DNA of 64,000 nt from Alkalinema sp. FACHB-956 (GTDB lineage Bacteria > Cyanobacteriota > Cyanobacteriia > Leptolyngbyales > Leptolyngbyaceae). This document shows, piece after piece, positions 35,074 to 44,000 of this stretch. Where the stretch lies: positions 186,001 through 250,000 of the forward strand of contig NZ_JACJRC010000002.1 in assembly GCF_014697025.1 (NCBI RefSeq). The letters are read 5' to 3'. Position numbers and translations under genes: made by a program. Each line of letters begins with the position of its first letter. Positions within the stretch are counted from its first letter, which is position 1. Below the pieces are notes generated by a model. It was not told the origin of the DNA, did not search any database, and saw nothing but the letters and a program-made list of their open reading frames with translations.

Positions 35074-36465
35074 ATGAAAACAATTTTGGTGGTTGAGATA
35101 CAGCAGACACGGTGCGATCGAATTGTCCAGATCCTCGATCGAGCAGGCTTCCAGGTTCACGTTGCGACTGAAGCTTTCAGTGGGTTAGCCTGCGCTCAAG
35201 CGTATCAGCCAAATCTGATTCTATGTACCCATGACCTGCCCCATTTAGATGGACTGAGTTTTCTGCAATCCTTGCGTGCAATACCGAGTATCGCACACCT
35301 TGCTTGTATTCTCCTATGTTCCCATGTGGTACCTGGCTTGCAGCGACGGGCAATGGCTGGCGGTGCCGATGATGTGTTGCTGTATGACACTAGGATGGAG
35401 CAGGACTTGTTAGACGCCATTCATAGTCGCCTTCGTCGCCAGATGGCAATTGTGCAATCATCCAGCCATTCCACCCAATGGATGTCAGGGAAGCCGGAAA
35501 GTTCTCCATCGTTTCCTTCTGTCACGGCTTCCGCCCCTGCCATCCCCTCAGACGGCGTAATGGGCTCATCGATTGGTGCACCAACCCTTGCGAGGCTAGG
35601 GAGGGGGGAAGCTGGACGGCCTAGCGAAGCAAGCTGGGACGCCGTGGCTATGCCCTCAATGTCGAGAATGCCGATGTCGTCGCTCCATAGTCAATTGAGG
35701 CGCGCGATCGACCAGCAAGAACTTGAGCTTTACTACCAACCTCAAATGGATTGCCACACGGCTCAGGTGAAGGGACTGGAAGCGCTAGTGCGCTGGCACC
35801 ATCCAATTCTGGGAACGCTGTCGCCGGATGTGTTTATTCCGCTGGCAGAAGCAACGGGTTTGATTGTGCCCTTGGGAGACTGGGTCTTGCGGCAGGCTTG
35901 TCAACAAGTCCAAGCTTGTCAGCGATCGAGTGCGTCTCCTATTAAACTATCGGTCAATGTCTCAACCCATCAACTAGGACTGGGCGTCCCCTGGGTGCAG
36001 CGACTGATTGGGGTGTTACGTGAGACGCAATTCGATCCCCGCAACCTGACCTTAGAACTCACAGAAACTACGCTCATGCAAGAGATTGCGCGGGTCAAAT
36101 CTTGTTTGCAGTTAGTGCAGGAGTTGGGTATCCAAATTGCTTTGGATGATTTTGGGACGGGCTATTCTTCCCTCAACTACCTCAATTGGCTGCCGATTAA
36201 TGTGTTGAAGATCGATCGTACTTTTATTCAGAAAGTCACCTTTAATCAAACCTCTGCGGCGATCGCAGAGACGATTCTTCGGCTGGCGCAGCAATTACGC
36301 TTAGAAACGGTGGCGGAAGGGGTAGAAACGATCGAACAACTGTTTTTCTTGCGTCGCTATCAATGTCAAATAGTACAGGGATATTTCTACAGTCCTGCTT
36401 TACCTTTTTCTGAAACGCAAGCTTTCTTAAGCCAGCATCAGTTGGCTAGAAAGGCAATCGTTTAA
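35074..36465 (+). CDS. Degenerate receiver domain fused to an EAL cyclic-di-GMP phosphodiesterase
   Basis: 463 residues. Residues 1-125 follow a CheY-like receiver (MKTILVVEIQQ, then LILCTHDLPHLDG, then GGADDVLLYD), but the position of the phosphoacceptor Asp is Thr, the second acidic residue after VVE is Ile, and the usual Lys-Pro is replaced by Tyr-Asp. A low-complexity linker follows (about 130-205). The EAL domain keeps all key residues: EALVRWH, LSVNVS, ELTETTL, LDDFGTGYSSL, LKIDRTF, VAEGVET, VQGYFYSP. It should break down c-di-GMP and so influence motility or biofilm state. Control is probably not by phosphorylation of this receiver. It precedes the FecR-kinase pair but is separated by 190 bases. 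Confidence 0.9.
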   Translation: MKTILVVEIQQTRCDRIVQILDRAGFQVHVATEAFSGLACAQAYQPNLILCTHDLPHLDGLSFLQSLRAIPSIAHLACILLCSHVVPGLQRRAMAGGADDVLLYDTRMEQDLLDAIHSRLRRQMAIVQSSSHSTQWMSGKPESSPSFPSVTASAPAIPSDGVMGSSIGAPTLARLGRGEAGRPSEASWDAVAMPSMSRMPMSSLHSQLRRAIDQQELELYYQPQMDCHTAQVKGLEALVRWHHPILGTLSPDVFIPLAEATGLIVPLGDWVLRQACQQVQACQRSSASPIKLSVNVSTHQLGLGVPWVQRLIGVLRETQFDPRNLTLELTETTLMQEIARVKSCLQLVQELGIQIALDDFGTGYSSLNYLNWLPINVLKIDRTFIQKVTFNQTSAAIAETILRLAQQLRLETVAEGVETIEQLFFLRRYQCQIVQGYFYSPALPFSETQAFLSQHQLARKAIV

Positions 36466-36505
36466 GCAGAATTGCTCAAGATTTTAGCCAGACCTACCTA
36501 TCACT

Positions 36506-36548
36506 TAACGGTTCATAACCTGCTGCCCACAACTTATACGAACCGTTA
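36506..36548. promoter_or_regulatory. 9-bp perfect inverted repeat upstream of the FecR gene
   Basis: TAACGGTTC (36506-36514) and GAACCGTTA (36540-36548) are exact reverse complements with a 25-base spacer, in the 190-base region between the EAL gene and the FecR gene. It could be an operator or a transcript hairpin; no T run follows, so it is not a typical terminator. Confidence 0.4.
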
Positions 36549-36655
36549 GTTATTAAGTTTACATAAGGCTCTACAAAAATACTTGCCATGGCCGTGAGAT
36601 CCCTCACTAGAATGCAGAGGTAAGAGCTGCAACAGTTTTAGAAGGAATAGGGAAA

Positions 36656-37501
36656 ATGGGGGCACGCGCCGGGATATGGGCAATAGCAGGATTGATGATG
36701 GTGACTATCTTAGGCTCGTCCAGCACTAGTCTTAGTCAGTCTTCCCTCTCTGTACGGGTTCAGAAGTGGCTCCAAATCCAAGAGATTGCAGGCACAGTCA
36801 CCATTACGACCCCCCAAGGCAAACGTTCCGCTAAACTAGGGGATCGCTTGCAAGCAGTGGGTGACAGCATTACAACAGGCAGCAAATCGCGAGCCAAACT
36901 ACTGGTAGATACCGCCATTGGGACGATCGAAGTTTCGGAAAATACTAAGCTCCAAATTCAAACGCTCAGTGCAGTCACGGATCAGGGGCGGATCACTCGA
37001 TTGTCCATGCCCTACGGACGCGCCAGACTGAAGTTACGAAAGTTTACTTCTCCTAACTCCCGCTTGGAAATCCAAACCCCTGCAGGTGTCAACGGGGTTA
37101 GAGGGACAGAGTTCGGGGTGGCCATTCAACCGAACGGGAAAACTGGGTTGGCGGTCTTAGAGGGGGCTGTAGCCAGTGAAGCCCTCCGTCAAGAAGTCCA
37201 AGTTCCGGCTCAGTTCCAAAATTTTACGGTGCCAGGAGAGACCCCAAGCACCGTAGTCCCACTTAGGGAAGATACCAATTTGAACTATCAACTGCAAAAA
37301 TTGGTGAATAGAGGAATTCGGCGCATTAAGTTTGTAGGCCAAGTTGATCCGGTTAATCTGGTAACTGTCAATGGTACCCCCCTAAACACCAATGCAGCCG
37401 GTCAATTTAGTGTGTTATTCCCTGCCCCCTCCCATCTAAACATTCAGGTTGTGGTTACAACACCACTGGGTACAGAAAAACGATATGACATCGCGCTTTA
37501 G
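36656..37501 (+). CDS. FecR-domain exported protein
   Basis: 281 residues with a signal peptide (MGARAGIWAIAGLMMVTILG). The FecR domain starts near residue 45: IAGTVTITTPQGKRSAKLGD, then VGDSITTGSKSRAKLLVD, and has the conserved RLEIQTPAGVNGVRGTEFGV. The C-terminal 70 residues form an Ig-like segment (KFVGQVDPVNLVTVNGTPLN). Unlike FecR of iron-citrate systems it has no anti-sigma N-terminal domain, so a periplasmic scaffold or sensing role is likely. Its last 17 bases overlap the next gene, a CHASE2 kinase, and the two proteins could form one sensory unit across the membrane. Confidence 0.85.
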   Translation: MGARAGIWAIAGLMMVTILGSSSTSLSQSSLSVRVQKWLQIQEIAGTVTITTPQGKRSAKLGDRLQAVGDSITTGSKSRAKLLVDTAIGTIEVSENTKLQIQTLSAVTDQGRITRLSMPYGRARLKLRKFTSPNSRLEIQTPAGVNGVRGTEFGVAIQPNGKTGLAVLEGAVASEALRQEVQVPAQFQNFTVPGETPSTVVPLREDTNLNYQLQKLVNRGIRRIKFVGQVDPVNLVTVNGTPLNTNAAGQFSVLFPAPSHLNIQVVVTTPLGTEKRYDIAL

Positions 37502-39794
37502 GGAGTATATATGGCGGCTACTGCCAGGAGGACTCACGGCAGTGACCATGGGTCTTCTCCTGGTGATGGGTGCACTCAAACCTCTGGAATTGCTCAGCTA
37601 CAACACCTTATTTTGGCTACGCGGACAACGATCGTGGGACGATCGCGTCGTTTTGGTCGCGATCGATGATGACAGTATCCGTCGGTTAGAGCGATTTCCC
37701 TGGCGTCGCAAATACTATGCCCAGGTTATCGACGTATTAACCAAGGCCAGCCCCAGTGTGATTGCCTTCGACTTAATTTTTTCAGAATCCAGTGCGGATG
37801 ATGCCCAATTAGCGGAAGCAATGTTGCGCAATGGGCGAGTGGTGATGGCCCAAGCCATGGATGCCACAGGGTTACCCCTCCAGCCAGTACCCATTCTCCA
37901 AGAATCGGCCGTTGCGACGGGCCATTTGTTTGGGCAACCGGATTTGGATGGGATTACCCGCAAAATTCCGCTGCAAGGGAAGGATGATTTGGCCTTAGGG
38001 GCAGTGGCCACCCAGGTTTACAGTTTGGTCAAGCAGCCCATTGCACTCCCGGATCTCACCCAACCGTTTTGGATTAATTGGCCTGGATCAACTCGGCGAT
38101 TGCAGCAATATTCCTTTGTGGATGTTTTGGAAGGACGGGTACCCGCTAACGCCTTCCAAGACAAGGTGGTGTTGATTGGGGTGACGGGAACGGGCTTTGA
38201 TACGATGCTAACGCCCTTTGATCAGGCCCCTGCCACGACGGGCGTCTATCTCCATGCAGCGGTTGCCTCGAACTTACTCCAAGGGAATTCGCTCCGGGTC
38301 TATTTTGATCCTGTCTGGACTGCGGTTTTGTTGCTCTTGATGCCGGGATTGAGTGTACTGCTGAGTGTATGGCGTACCGAAATTCAATTAGCGATCGGGG
38401 CAACGTGCGGTGCAGTATGGATTATCACAGCATTGATTTTATTACATTCCAACATTTGGATTCCTGTTGCGCTACCAGTGGGTCTTCTAGTTTGCACGAC
38501 CATTGCCGTTGCATTGTGTGAACGACTACGGATGAATTGGCTATTGCAGCGACAGGTTAGATATTTGTGGGAAGCCTATGTGCCAGATTTAATGCAGCAA
38601 CGACCAGACTGGCAACCCGATCGCCTCCTGTTGCCCTCGACCCATCCCAAATCCATTCGAGCCGTGGTGCATCTAGCCAATCTCGCCGAAGAACTGGGCC
38701 GGTCACAATCTACTCAAAGTGCTATTTCTCGTAGTTTATCGGTGGCTCTGGTGGCTTTGGATGTCAAAGGTCATGTTTGGTTTTGTAATGCCTTGGCAGG
38801 GGAATGGCTTGGCGTTGAAGTGGGCCAGAACTTGGAGGGTGTTTTAGTGCCCCATTGGTACCCCGCGGATCAGTGGCACCAGGATATCTGGTTGCTTTGT
38901 CGAGGGCAGGAGATTGAAGTGAGAGAAGTGGAGGCCCACGATCACTCCTATAGTTTGACCCTACAGTTGCTGGAGTATAAAGAAGCCCAAAAAGTCACTG
39001 ACTTTTCATTTATGAATCAGCAGGGATTGTTGCTGGTCATTGAAGATATCAGCGATCGTAAACAGGTTGAACGCAATTTGGAAAAACAAGTTCAAGAATT
39101 AGAACGGATTAGCCAACTCAAGGATGACTTTCTGAGTACGGTTTCCCACGAATTGCGAACCCCCATTACCAACATGCGCTTGGCGATTCAGATGCTGAAA
39201 ATAGCCCAATCTGATAAGCAACGGCAGCAATATTTGGGCATCTTAGAGCAGGAATGTCATCGTGAGCGGGACTTAATTAACGATCTACTCGATCTTCAGC
39301 GGTTGGAATTGGGCCAAAATGTTTTGGAGCTGGCTTCGCTGAATTTGACAATTTGGCTGCCTGAAATTGTAGATTCCTTTGAAACCCGTGCTCGCACCCG
39401 ACAGCAGCAATTATCTTGCTATGTTGAATCGAATCTGCCTGAAGTGTTTACAGAAGCTAGAAGCTTAGAACGCATCCTCACTGAACTGATTAATAATGCC
39501 TGCAAATATACCCCCCCCTTAGGGGAAATTCGGGTTTTTGCTCGGCGACTGACTGGCGATCGGGTACTGATTTCAGTCCGTAATACCGGCGTCGAAATCT
39601 CGCCTGAGGATCAGGTACAAATTTTTGAGAAGTTTTACCGAATTCCTAAGAGCGATCGTTGGCAACAGGGAGGAACTGGGTTGGGGTTGGCCTTAGTCAA
39701 ACGCTTAACTAGTCATCTTCAAGGCACCATCCAAGTGAAGAGTGAAGATTTAGCTGCTGAATTTATTATTGAACTTCCCATCAGTTATACCTAG
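37485..39794 (+). CDS. CHASE2-domain sensor histidine kinase
   Basis: 769 residues from ATG 37485, which overlaps the FecR gene by 17 bases. After one membrane helix (about 14-32) comes the extracytoplasmic CHASE2 domain: WDDRVVLVAIDDDSIRRLER, then VIAFDLIFSE, then TGVYLHAAVASNLLQG. Three membrane helices follow near 280-345. A PAS-like region (about 410-530, ALDVKGHVWFCNALAGEWLG) and a short coiled coil lead to HisKA (LSTVSHELRTPITNMRLAI, His near 555) and the ATPase domain with INNACKYTPPLGEI (N box) and GGTGLGLALVKRL (G2). G1 is weaker (VRNTGVEISPED), with Asn-Thr-Gly replacing the usual Asp-xGly, so ATP binding may be altered. No response regulator is adjacent. Confidence 0.9.
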   Translation: MTSRFREYIWRLLPGGLTAVTMGLLLVMGALKPLELLSYNTLFWLRGQRSWDDRVVLVAIDDDSIRRLERFPWRRKYYAQVIDVLTKASPSVIAFDLIFSESSADDAQLAEAMLRNGRVVMAQAMDATGLPLQPVPILQESAVATGHLFGQPDLDGITRKIPLQGKDDLALGAVATQVYSLVKQPIALPDLTQPFWINWPGSTRRLQQYSFVDVLEGRVPANAFQDKVVLIGVTGTGFDTMLTPFDQAPATTGVYLHAAVASNLLQGNSLRVYFDPVWTAVLLLLMPGLSVLLSVWRTEIQLAIGATCGAVWIITALILLHSNIWIPVALPVGLLVCTTIAVALCERLRMNWLLQRQVRYLWEAYVPDLMQQRPDWQPDRLLLPSTHPKSIRAVVHLANLAEELGRSQSTQSAISRSLSVALVALDVKGHVWFCNALAGEWLGVEVGQNLEGVLVPHWYPADQWHQDIWLLCRGQEIEVREVEAHDHSYSLTLQLLEYKEAQKVTDFSFMNQQGLLLVIEDISDRKQVERNLEKQVQELERISQLKDDFLSTVSHELRTPITNMRLAIQMLKIAQSDKQRQQYLGILEQECHRERDLINDLLDLQRLELGQNVLELASLNLTIWLPEIVDSFETRARTRQQQLSCYVESNLPEVFTEARSLERILTELINNACKYTPPLGEIRVFARRLTGDRVLISVRNTGVEISPEDQVQIFEKFYRIPKSDRWQQGGTGLGLALVKRLTSHLQGTIQVKSEDLAAEFIIELPISYT

Positions 39795-39904
39795 AATAAT
39801 ACCTATTCCTAAAGTGAGACTGAAGAACGGGGAATCGTGGGGTTTAATAGATAGACTCGTGCAATTTTGTTGTAAGTTGGCCACAGAAAATCGGGGGATG
39901 CGTT

Positions 39905-40387
39905 ATGGCTGAAAGCTCAATGGTAGCAACTTCAATGGATCGAATCGTGTGGAGTCAGGCTTGGTTAAATACAATCCGCAGTCAGCGACTGGAACGGAAG
40001 CACCTGCGCCCAAAACCTTTTTATCCATTGACACCAGCTTCCCCATTGAATCCCGTCTCCTGGGTTCCCTTGGACTCGATCGAGGCGATGCAGCCCCACC
40101 CCGTCAATCTCCAAATTAGTGAGTTTGACCTGGTGAATGAATTTGTGCTTTGGGATGCCCATCAAGGGCTGGAAGATATCAAGCAGGAAATTAAGCAAAT
40201 CAACATGCTGCTGGCCTTCCAGATTCAAGATTTGCAGGCCCAACCGATGTGGGAAATGCATCTTCTGTTTGAGCGCATCCTAAGGCAGTTGTGTGAATGT
40301 TTGCGGGACTTAGCGATCGATTTACTCCGGTTCGTGGATCATTTAGCCGCTCAAGCCTCCAGCCATCCTACCCCCTGTTCCCTTTGA
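39905..40387 (+). CDS. Protein of unknown function
   Basis: 160 residues from ATG 39905. The N-terminal half is Pro-rich and irregular (PKPFYPLTPASPLNPVSW). The C-terminal half is helical with regular hydrophobic spacing (EDIKQEIKQINMLLAFQIQD, then FERILRQLCECLRDLAIDLL), like a small helical bundle or coiled coil. It follows the CHASE2 kinase by 110 bases on the same strand and could be the last gene of that unit, but no family link was found. It converges with the lactate dehydrogenase gene. Confidence 0.55.
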   Translation: MAESSMVATSMDRIVWSQAWLNTIRSQRLERKHLRPKPFYPLTPASPLNPVSWVPLDSIEAMQPHPVNLQISEFDLVNEFVLWDAHQGLEDIKQEIKQINMLLAFQIQDLQAQPMWEMHLLFERILRQLCECLRDLAIDLLRFVDHLAAQASSHPTPCSL

Positions 40388-40436
40388 TTCCCCTTTGATC
40401 CCCTCCAGTGATCTCTTCCAGCGTTCTGCGCCTCCC

Positions 40437-41438
40437 CTAATCGAGTTTAGGGTGGACTTGATTCGGGAGCGGTTGTCCCTGCTCGAATTGTGTGATGTTC
40501 AAGAGTGTGGTATCTGCAATATTCTCGAGGGCATTGCGGGTAAAAAATGCTTGGTGGGCTGTGATGAGAACATTCGGAAAACTTTGCAGCAATTGGAAAG
40601 TATCGTCTTGAATAATTTCATCGGAGAGATCCTGAAAGAAGAGATTTTCCTCTTGCTCATAGACATCAATTCCCAGGTAGCCAATGCGGCCAGCTTTGAT
40701 GTGATTAATCACGGCCTGGGTATCCATCAAGCCGCCCCGACTGGTATTGATGAGCATGGCTCCGGGCTTGAGGCATTGTAGGGACGCCTCATTGATCAAA
40801 TGGTGGGTATCGGGCGTCAGCGGGCAATGGAGGGAAATGATGTCAGACTCTGCTAGGAGCGTCGATAGGGAGACGTAACGAGTGCCCAATTCCAGACAGG
40901 CGGGACTTTGATACAAATCGTAGGCCAAGAGGTTGCAACCGAAGCCATGCACAATTTTGGCAAAGCATTGGCCAATTTTGCCTGTGCCAACGATACCCAC
41001 AGTACTGCCATGGAGATCAAAGCCGAGTAAGCCCTCCAAGGCAAAGTTATCATCCCGGACGCGGTTATAAGCTCGATAAATTTTACGATTGAGGGCCATG
41101 ATTAAGGCCACGGCATGTTCTGCAACGGCATAGGGAGAGTAGGCCGGAACCCGTGCTACCGTTAGACCCAGTTGGTGAGCCCGATCGATATCGACATGGT
41201 TGAATCCCGCCGATCTCAGGGCAAGCAATTCTGTCCCCTGGGCTGCCAGAATCTCTAGTACAGAGGCATTGAGCGTATCGTTAATGAAGGCACAAACTGC
41301 CGGAAATCCCGCCGCTAGGGGAGCTGTTTCTGGGGTTAACCGAGGCTCAAAAAAAACAAGCTCATGGGAGTGGGCTTGATTTGCTGCGGTCAAAAACTGG
41401 CGATCGTAGGAATGGCTACTGAAGACAGCGACTTTCAT
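40437..41438 (-). CDS. D-lactate dehydrogenase / D-2-hydroxyacid dehydrogenase
   Basis: 333 residues from ATG 41438, chosen because AAGAGG lies nine bases upstream. It reduces a 2-oxoacid, most likely pyruvate, to the D-hydroxy acid with NADH. The catalytic Arg is in LLALRSAGFNHVD, the NAD loop is VGIVGTGKIGQCFAKI, and the substrate domain has LINTSRGGLMD. The catalytic Glu is in IDVYEQEENLFF and the His in VLITAHQAFFT. VYEQEENLFFQD is the typical signature of the LdhA/Ddh subgroup, which also includes cyanobacterial fermentative D-LDH. It is probably used in dark anoxic fermentation. Monocistronic. Confidence 0.9.
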   Translation of the reverse strand: MKVAVFSSHSYDRQFLTAANQAHSHELVFFEPRLTPETAPLAAGFPAVCAFINDTLNASVLEILAAQGTELLALRSAGFNHVDIDRAHQLGLTVARVPAYSPYAVAEHAVALIMALNRKIYRAYNRVRDDNFALEGLLGFDLHGSTVGIVGTGKIGQCFAKIVHGFGCNLLAYDLYQSPACLELGTRYVSLSTLLAESDIISLHCPLTPDTHHLINEASLQCLKPGAMLINTSRGGLMDTQAVINHIKAGRIGYLGIDVYEQEENLFFQDLSDEIIQDDTFQLLQSFPNVLITAHQAFFTRNALENIADTTLLNITQFEQGQPLPNQVHPKLD

Positions 41439-41708
41439 AAAGATGCCTCTTATCAACCGATGCTTAATTTATTTAGGATAACGAAGGATAGCCAGAATTT
41501 TTGCTGACATTAAACATTTTGGCGTATGGAAGCCGTGTTTCTGAGGAAAGGGAGATCTTGTGATGCTTGCGACAGTCCCTCTGGCAAGAAACCTGGTATG
41601 AGTCCAATAATGATCCTCTTGTCAGACAGCGGTGTTTGGGGCACTGTGTGATCGCAACAAACCTGTTCAAAACTTAAACGATCAATTAAGCAAAATTCAG
41701 CGACAAGT

Positions 41709-42773
41709 TCACACAACAGCATTTTCATTCACAATCAGTTTTTTTTGACTTGCATTTAACGTTGCATTAATTCCGATCGGCAAGACAGCATTCTCTCTTA
41801 CATGACCAAACATTAGGTTATAGAGGGTCGGTTTACCCAAGGAACTGAATCGATCGCGCAATACATTTTCCAAGCTCAAGGTTTGTACAAAAGAGGGTTG
41901 AAATTCCTTAGGATAACAATCCACAAAATGCCCTAGGGCAATTCCAGCGGCATCTTGCAGTTTGCCCGCCAGCCACAATTGGGTCAACATGCGATCGACC
42001 CGGTAGGGTTCTTCCCCAATTTCTTCGATGAATAAAATTTTGCCCCTGGTATCCGGTTCGTAGGGGGTGCCCAGCAAGTTCGTCAGCAGGGTCAGATTTC
42101 CCCCAATCAACGGGCCTGTAGCTTCCCCTCGAACGATCGTCACGAGGCGGTTATTCCGCTCTATGCCCTCGGCGGCAGGTGGTTTGGCAATCTCTCCGAT
42201 CGGCGCAGTGTCCATGATGGTGCGCTTGAAGTGGGCGATCGCGTAGTCCCCCACGCCGGTTAAACCGGAAGACCCGTGGAAGGTCACCACCCCGGTTTTT
42301 TGATAGATGGCAAGGAGCAAGCTGGTGATATCGCTATGACCCACGATGACTTTGGGATTCCGACGAATCAGATCATAGTCCAGATAGGGCAGCAGGCGGC
42401 AGCAGCCATAGCCACCGGAAAAGGTAACAAGACCGCGAATATCGGCGCGGCGAAACATCGCATTAATATCCGCAGCCCGATCGCGATCCTGACCGGCCAA
42501 ATAGCCATACTGATCGTTAATATGCTCCCCTAGAACCACTTGGAAACCGTACTGCTCCATGGTTTCCTTGGCCAGTTGAATGTCTTCTGGCTCGTAGGCA
42601 TTACTGGCAGGGGCAACCATGCCCACCCGATCGCCGGGTTTGAGGACGGGCGGTTTGAGGACTGAGGCCGTTTTAGCCTGAGTGTTTGCCGACCCCAAAC
42701 TGGTGGCCACCAGGGTAGAACCGAGCCCCAGCAAGGCTCTGCGCGACAGAGAAAAAGGGGGGAAGAAGGGCAT
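41709..42773 (-). CDS. LD-carboxypeptidase (peptidase family S66), Tat-exported
   Basis: 354 residues. A twin-arginine signal is visible: SRRALLGLGSTLVATSLGSA at residues about 9-28. The mature enzyme starts at LKPGDRVGMVAPAS. Family motifs: GLVTFSGGYGCCRLLPYLD, the nucleophile Ser in VIVGHSDITSLL, Glu in ILFIEEIGEEPYRVDRML, and the His region GIALGHFVDC. It removes the terminal D-Ala from tetrapeptide stems of peptidoglycan or turns over muropeptides. The Tat signal places it in the periplasm, whereas E. coli LdcA is cytoplasmic. A 270-base spacer separates it from the dehydrogenase on the same strand. Confidence 0.88.
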   Translation of the reverse strand: MPFFPPFSLSRRALLGLGSTLVATSLGSANTQAKTASVLKPPVLKPGDRVGMVAPASNAYEPEDIQLAKETMEQYGFQVVLGEHINDQYGYLAGQDRDRAADINAMFRRADIRGLVTFSGGYGCCRLLPYLDYDLIRRNPKVIVGHSDITSLLLAIYQKTGVVTFHGSSGLTGVGDYAIAHFKRTIMDTAPIGEIAKPPAAEGIERNNRLVTIVRGEATGPLIGGNLTLLTNLLGTPYEPDTRGKILFIEEIGEEPYRVDRMLTQLWLAGKLQDAAGIALGHFVDCYPKEFQPSFVQTLSLENVLRDRFSSLGKPTLYNLMFGHVRENAVLPIGINATLNASQKKLIVNENAVV

Positions 42774-42932
42774 ACAGGGTCATGTAAGCGATGCTTCCAA
42801 TTGTATGGGTTCCATAGTCTACTACACTAGTTACTTTAGAAGTTACTTGAGAGTTTCCTGTAGAGTTTCTCCTGCTCGAGGGGGTTTCGACGGTCTTGTT
42901 ATTCACGCTCTTATTCCTTTCCTGCTTCTCCT

Positions 42933-43901
42933 ATGCTGTCCTCTGAGTTATTTGCTGATCCTTTAGAGGTGATTGAACTCCAAGTCGAGTCTCCAGGACA
43001 GCGCTTAGACGTTTATCTGGCCGATCGGATCTCTGATCTGTCTCGATCGCGGTTCCAGAAGTTAATTGCAGAAGGGTGTGTGCAGGTGAATGGACAAACT
43101 TGTACGGCTAAAAAAGTAACGGTGCAGCTAGGCGATTGTCTGACAATCACGATTCCTCCCAGTGAACCCTTAGATTTACAACCAGAAGCGATCCCGCTGG
43201 ATATTCTTTACGAAGACAGTTCATTGATCGTGATTAATAAGCCAGCCGGAATGGTAGTTCACCCTTCGATCGGTCATCTCAGTGGCACTTTAGTCAATGC
43301 CATGTTGGCCCATTGTGCAGCACGAGGAGAAACATTACCAGGAATCAATGGAATTCAACGCCCCGGAATTGTGCATCGTTTGGATAAGGACACCACTGGC
43401 GCGATCGTTGTTGCCAAAACTGAACAAGCCCTCCAACATTTGCAAGACCAGTTTCGTGAAAAAACAGCCCGTAGAAGCTATGTTGCAGTAGTTTATGGAG
43501 CCCCGAGCCAGGATTCAGGAACCGTGGATGAACCGATCGGACGCCATCCCAGCGATCGACAAAAAATGGGGATTGTGCCCGAAGAACGGGGCGGTCGCCG
43601 ATCGATCACGCATTGGGCAGTTAAGGAACGGCTGGGCAATTTTACGCTGATGGAATTTGAACTCGAAACGGGCAGAACCCACCAAATTCGAGTCCATACA
43701 GCCCACATCGGCTATCCGATCGTTGGCGATCCGGTCTATGCCTCTGGCCGTAAATCGATCGGGGTGAACCTGCCGGGACAGGCTCTCCATGCATGGCGCT
43801 TACGGTTACAGCACCCCGTGACTGCCGACTGGATTGAAACGATCGCCCCACCACCAGAATCATTAACCAAGTTGCTGGATGTTCTACGGCGACGGTGTTG
43901 A
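42933..43901 (+). CDS. RluA/RluD-family 23S rRNA pseudouridine synthase
   Basis: 322 residues. An S4 RNA-binding domain (residues about 20-85; RLDVYLADRISDLSRSRFQK, then VQVNGQ) precedes the synthase domain. The catalytic Asp is in GIVHRLDKDTTGAIVV, the family signature. Other signatures are INKPAGMVVHPS, YVAVVYG, GRTHQIRVH and AHIGYPIVGDPVY. The S4 domain and residue patterns point to the RluD subgroup, which modifies helix 69 of 23S rRNA, but RluC-type targets cannot be ruled out. Starts at ATG 42933. Monocistronic and divergent from the S66 peptidase gene. Confidence 0.92.
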   Translation: MLSSELFADPLEVIELQVESPGQRLDVYLADRISDLSRSRFQKLIAEGCVQVNGQTCTAKKVTVQLGDCLTITIPPSEPLDLQPEAIPLDILYEDSSLIVINKPAGMVVHPSIGHLSGTLVNAMLAHCAARGETLPGINGIQRPGIVHRLDKDTTGAIVVAKTEQALQHLQDQFREKTARRSYVAVVYGAPSQDSGTVDEPIGRHPSDRQKMGIVPEERGGRRSITHWAVKERLGNFTLMEFELETGRTHQIRVHTAHIGYPIVGDPVYASGRKSIGVNLPGQALHAWRLRLQHPVTADWIETIAPPPESLTKLLDVLRRRC

Positions 43902-44000
43902 GGAGTAGGACGCTGCTTCCAGGTTGTCAAGGGCCATGGGCTGTAGCGCTTGCACGGGCTGCTGGGATTCCTTGGATGGAGCAGCGCTGTCGTTCTTTGC

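Noticed and set aside
42870-42910. GGGGGTTTCGACGG resembles the conserved 5' region of tmRNA
   Set aside because: No matching tRNA-like 3' end, tag reading frame or pseudoknot region was found within several hundred bases; treated as a chance match between two divergent genes.
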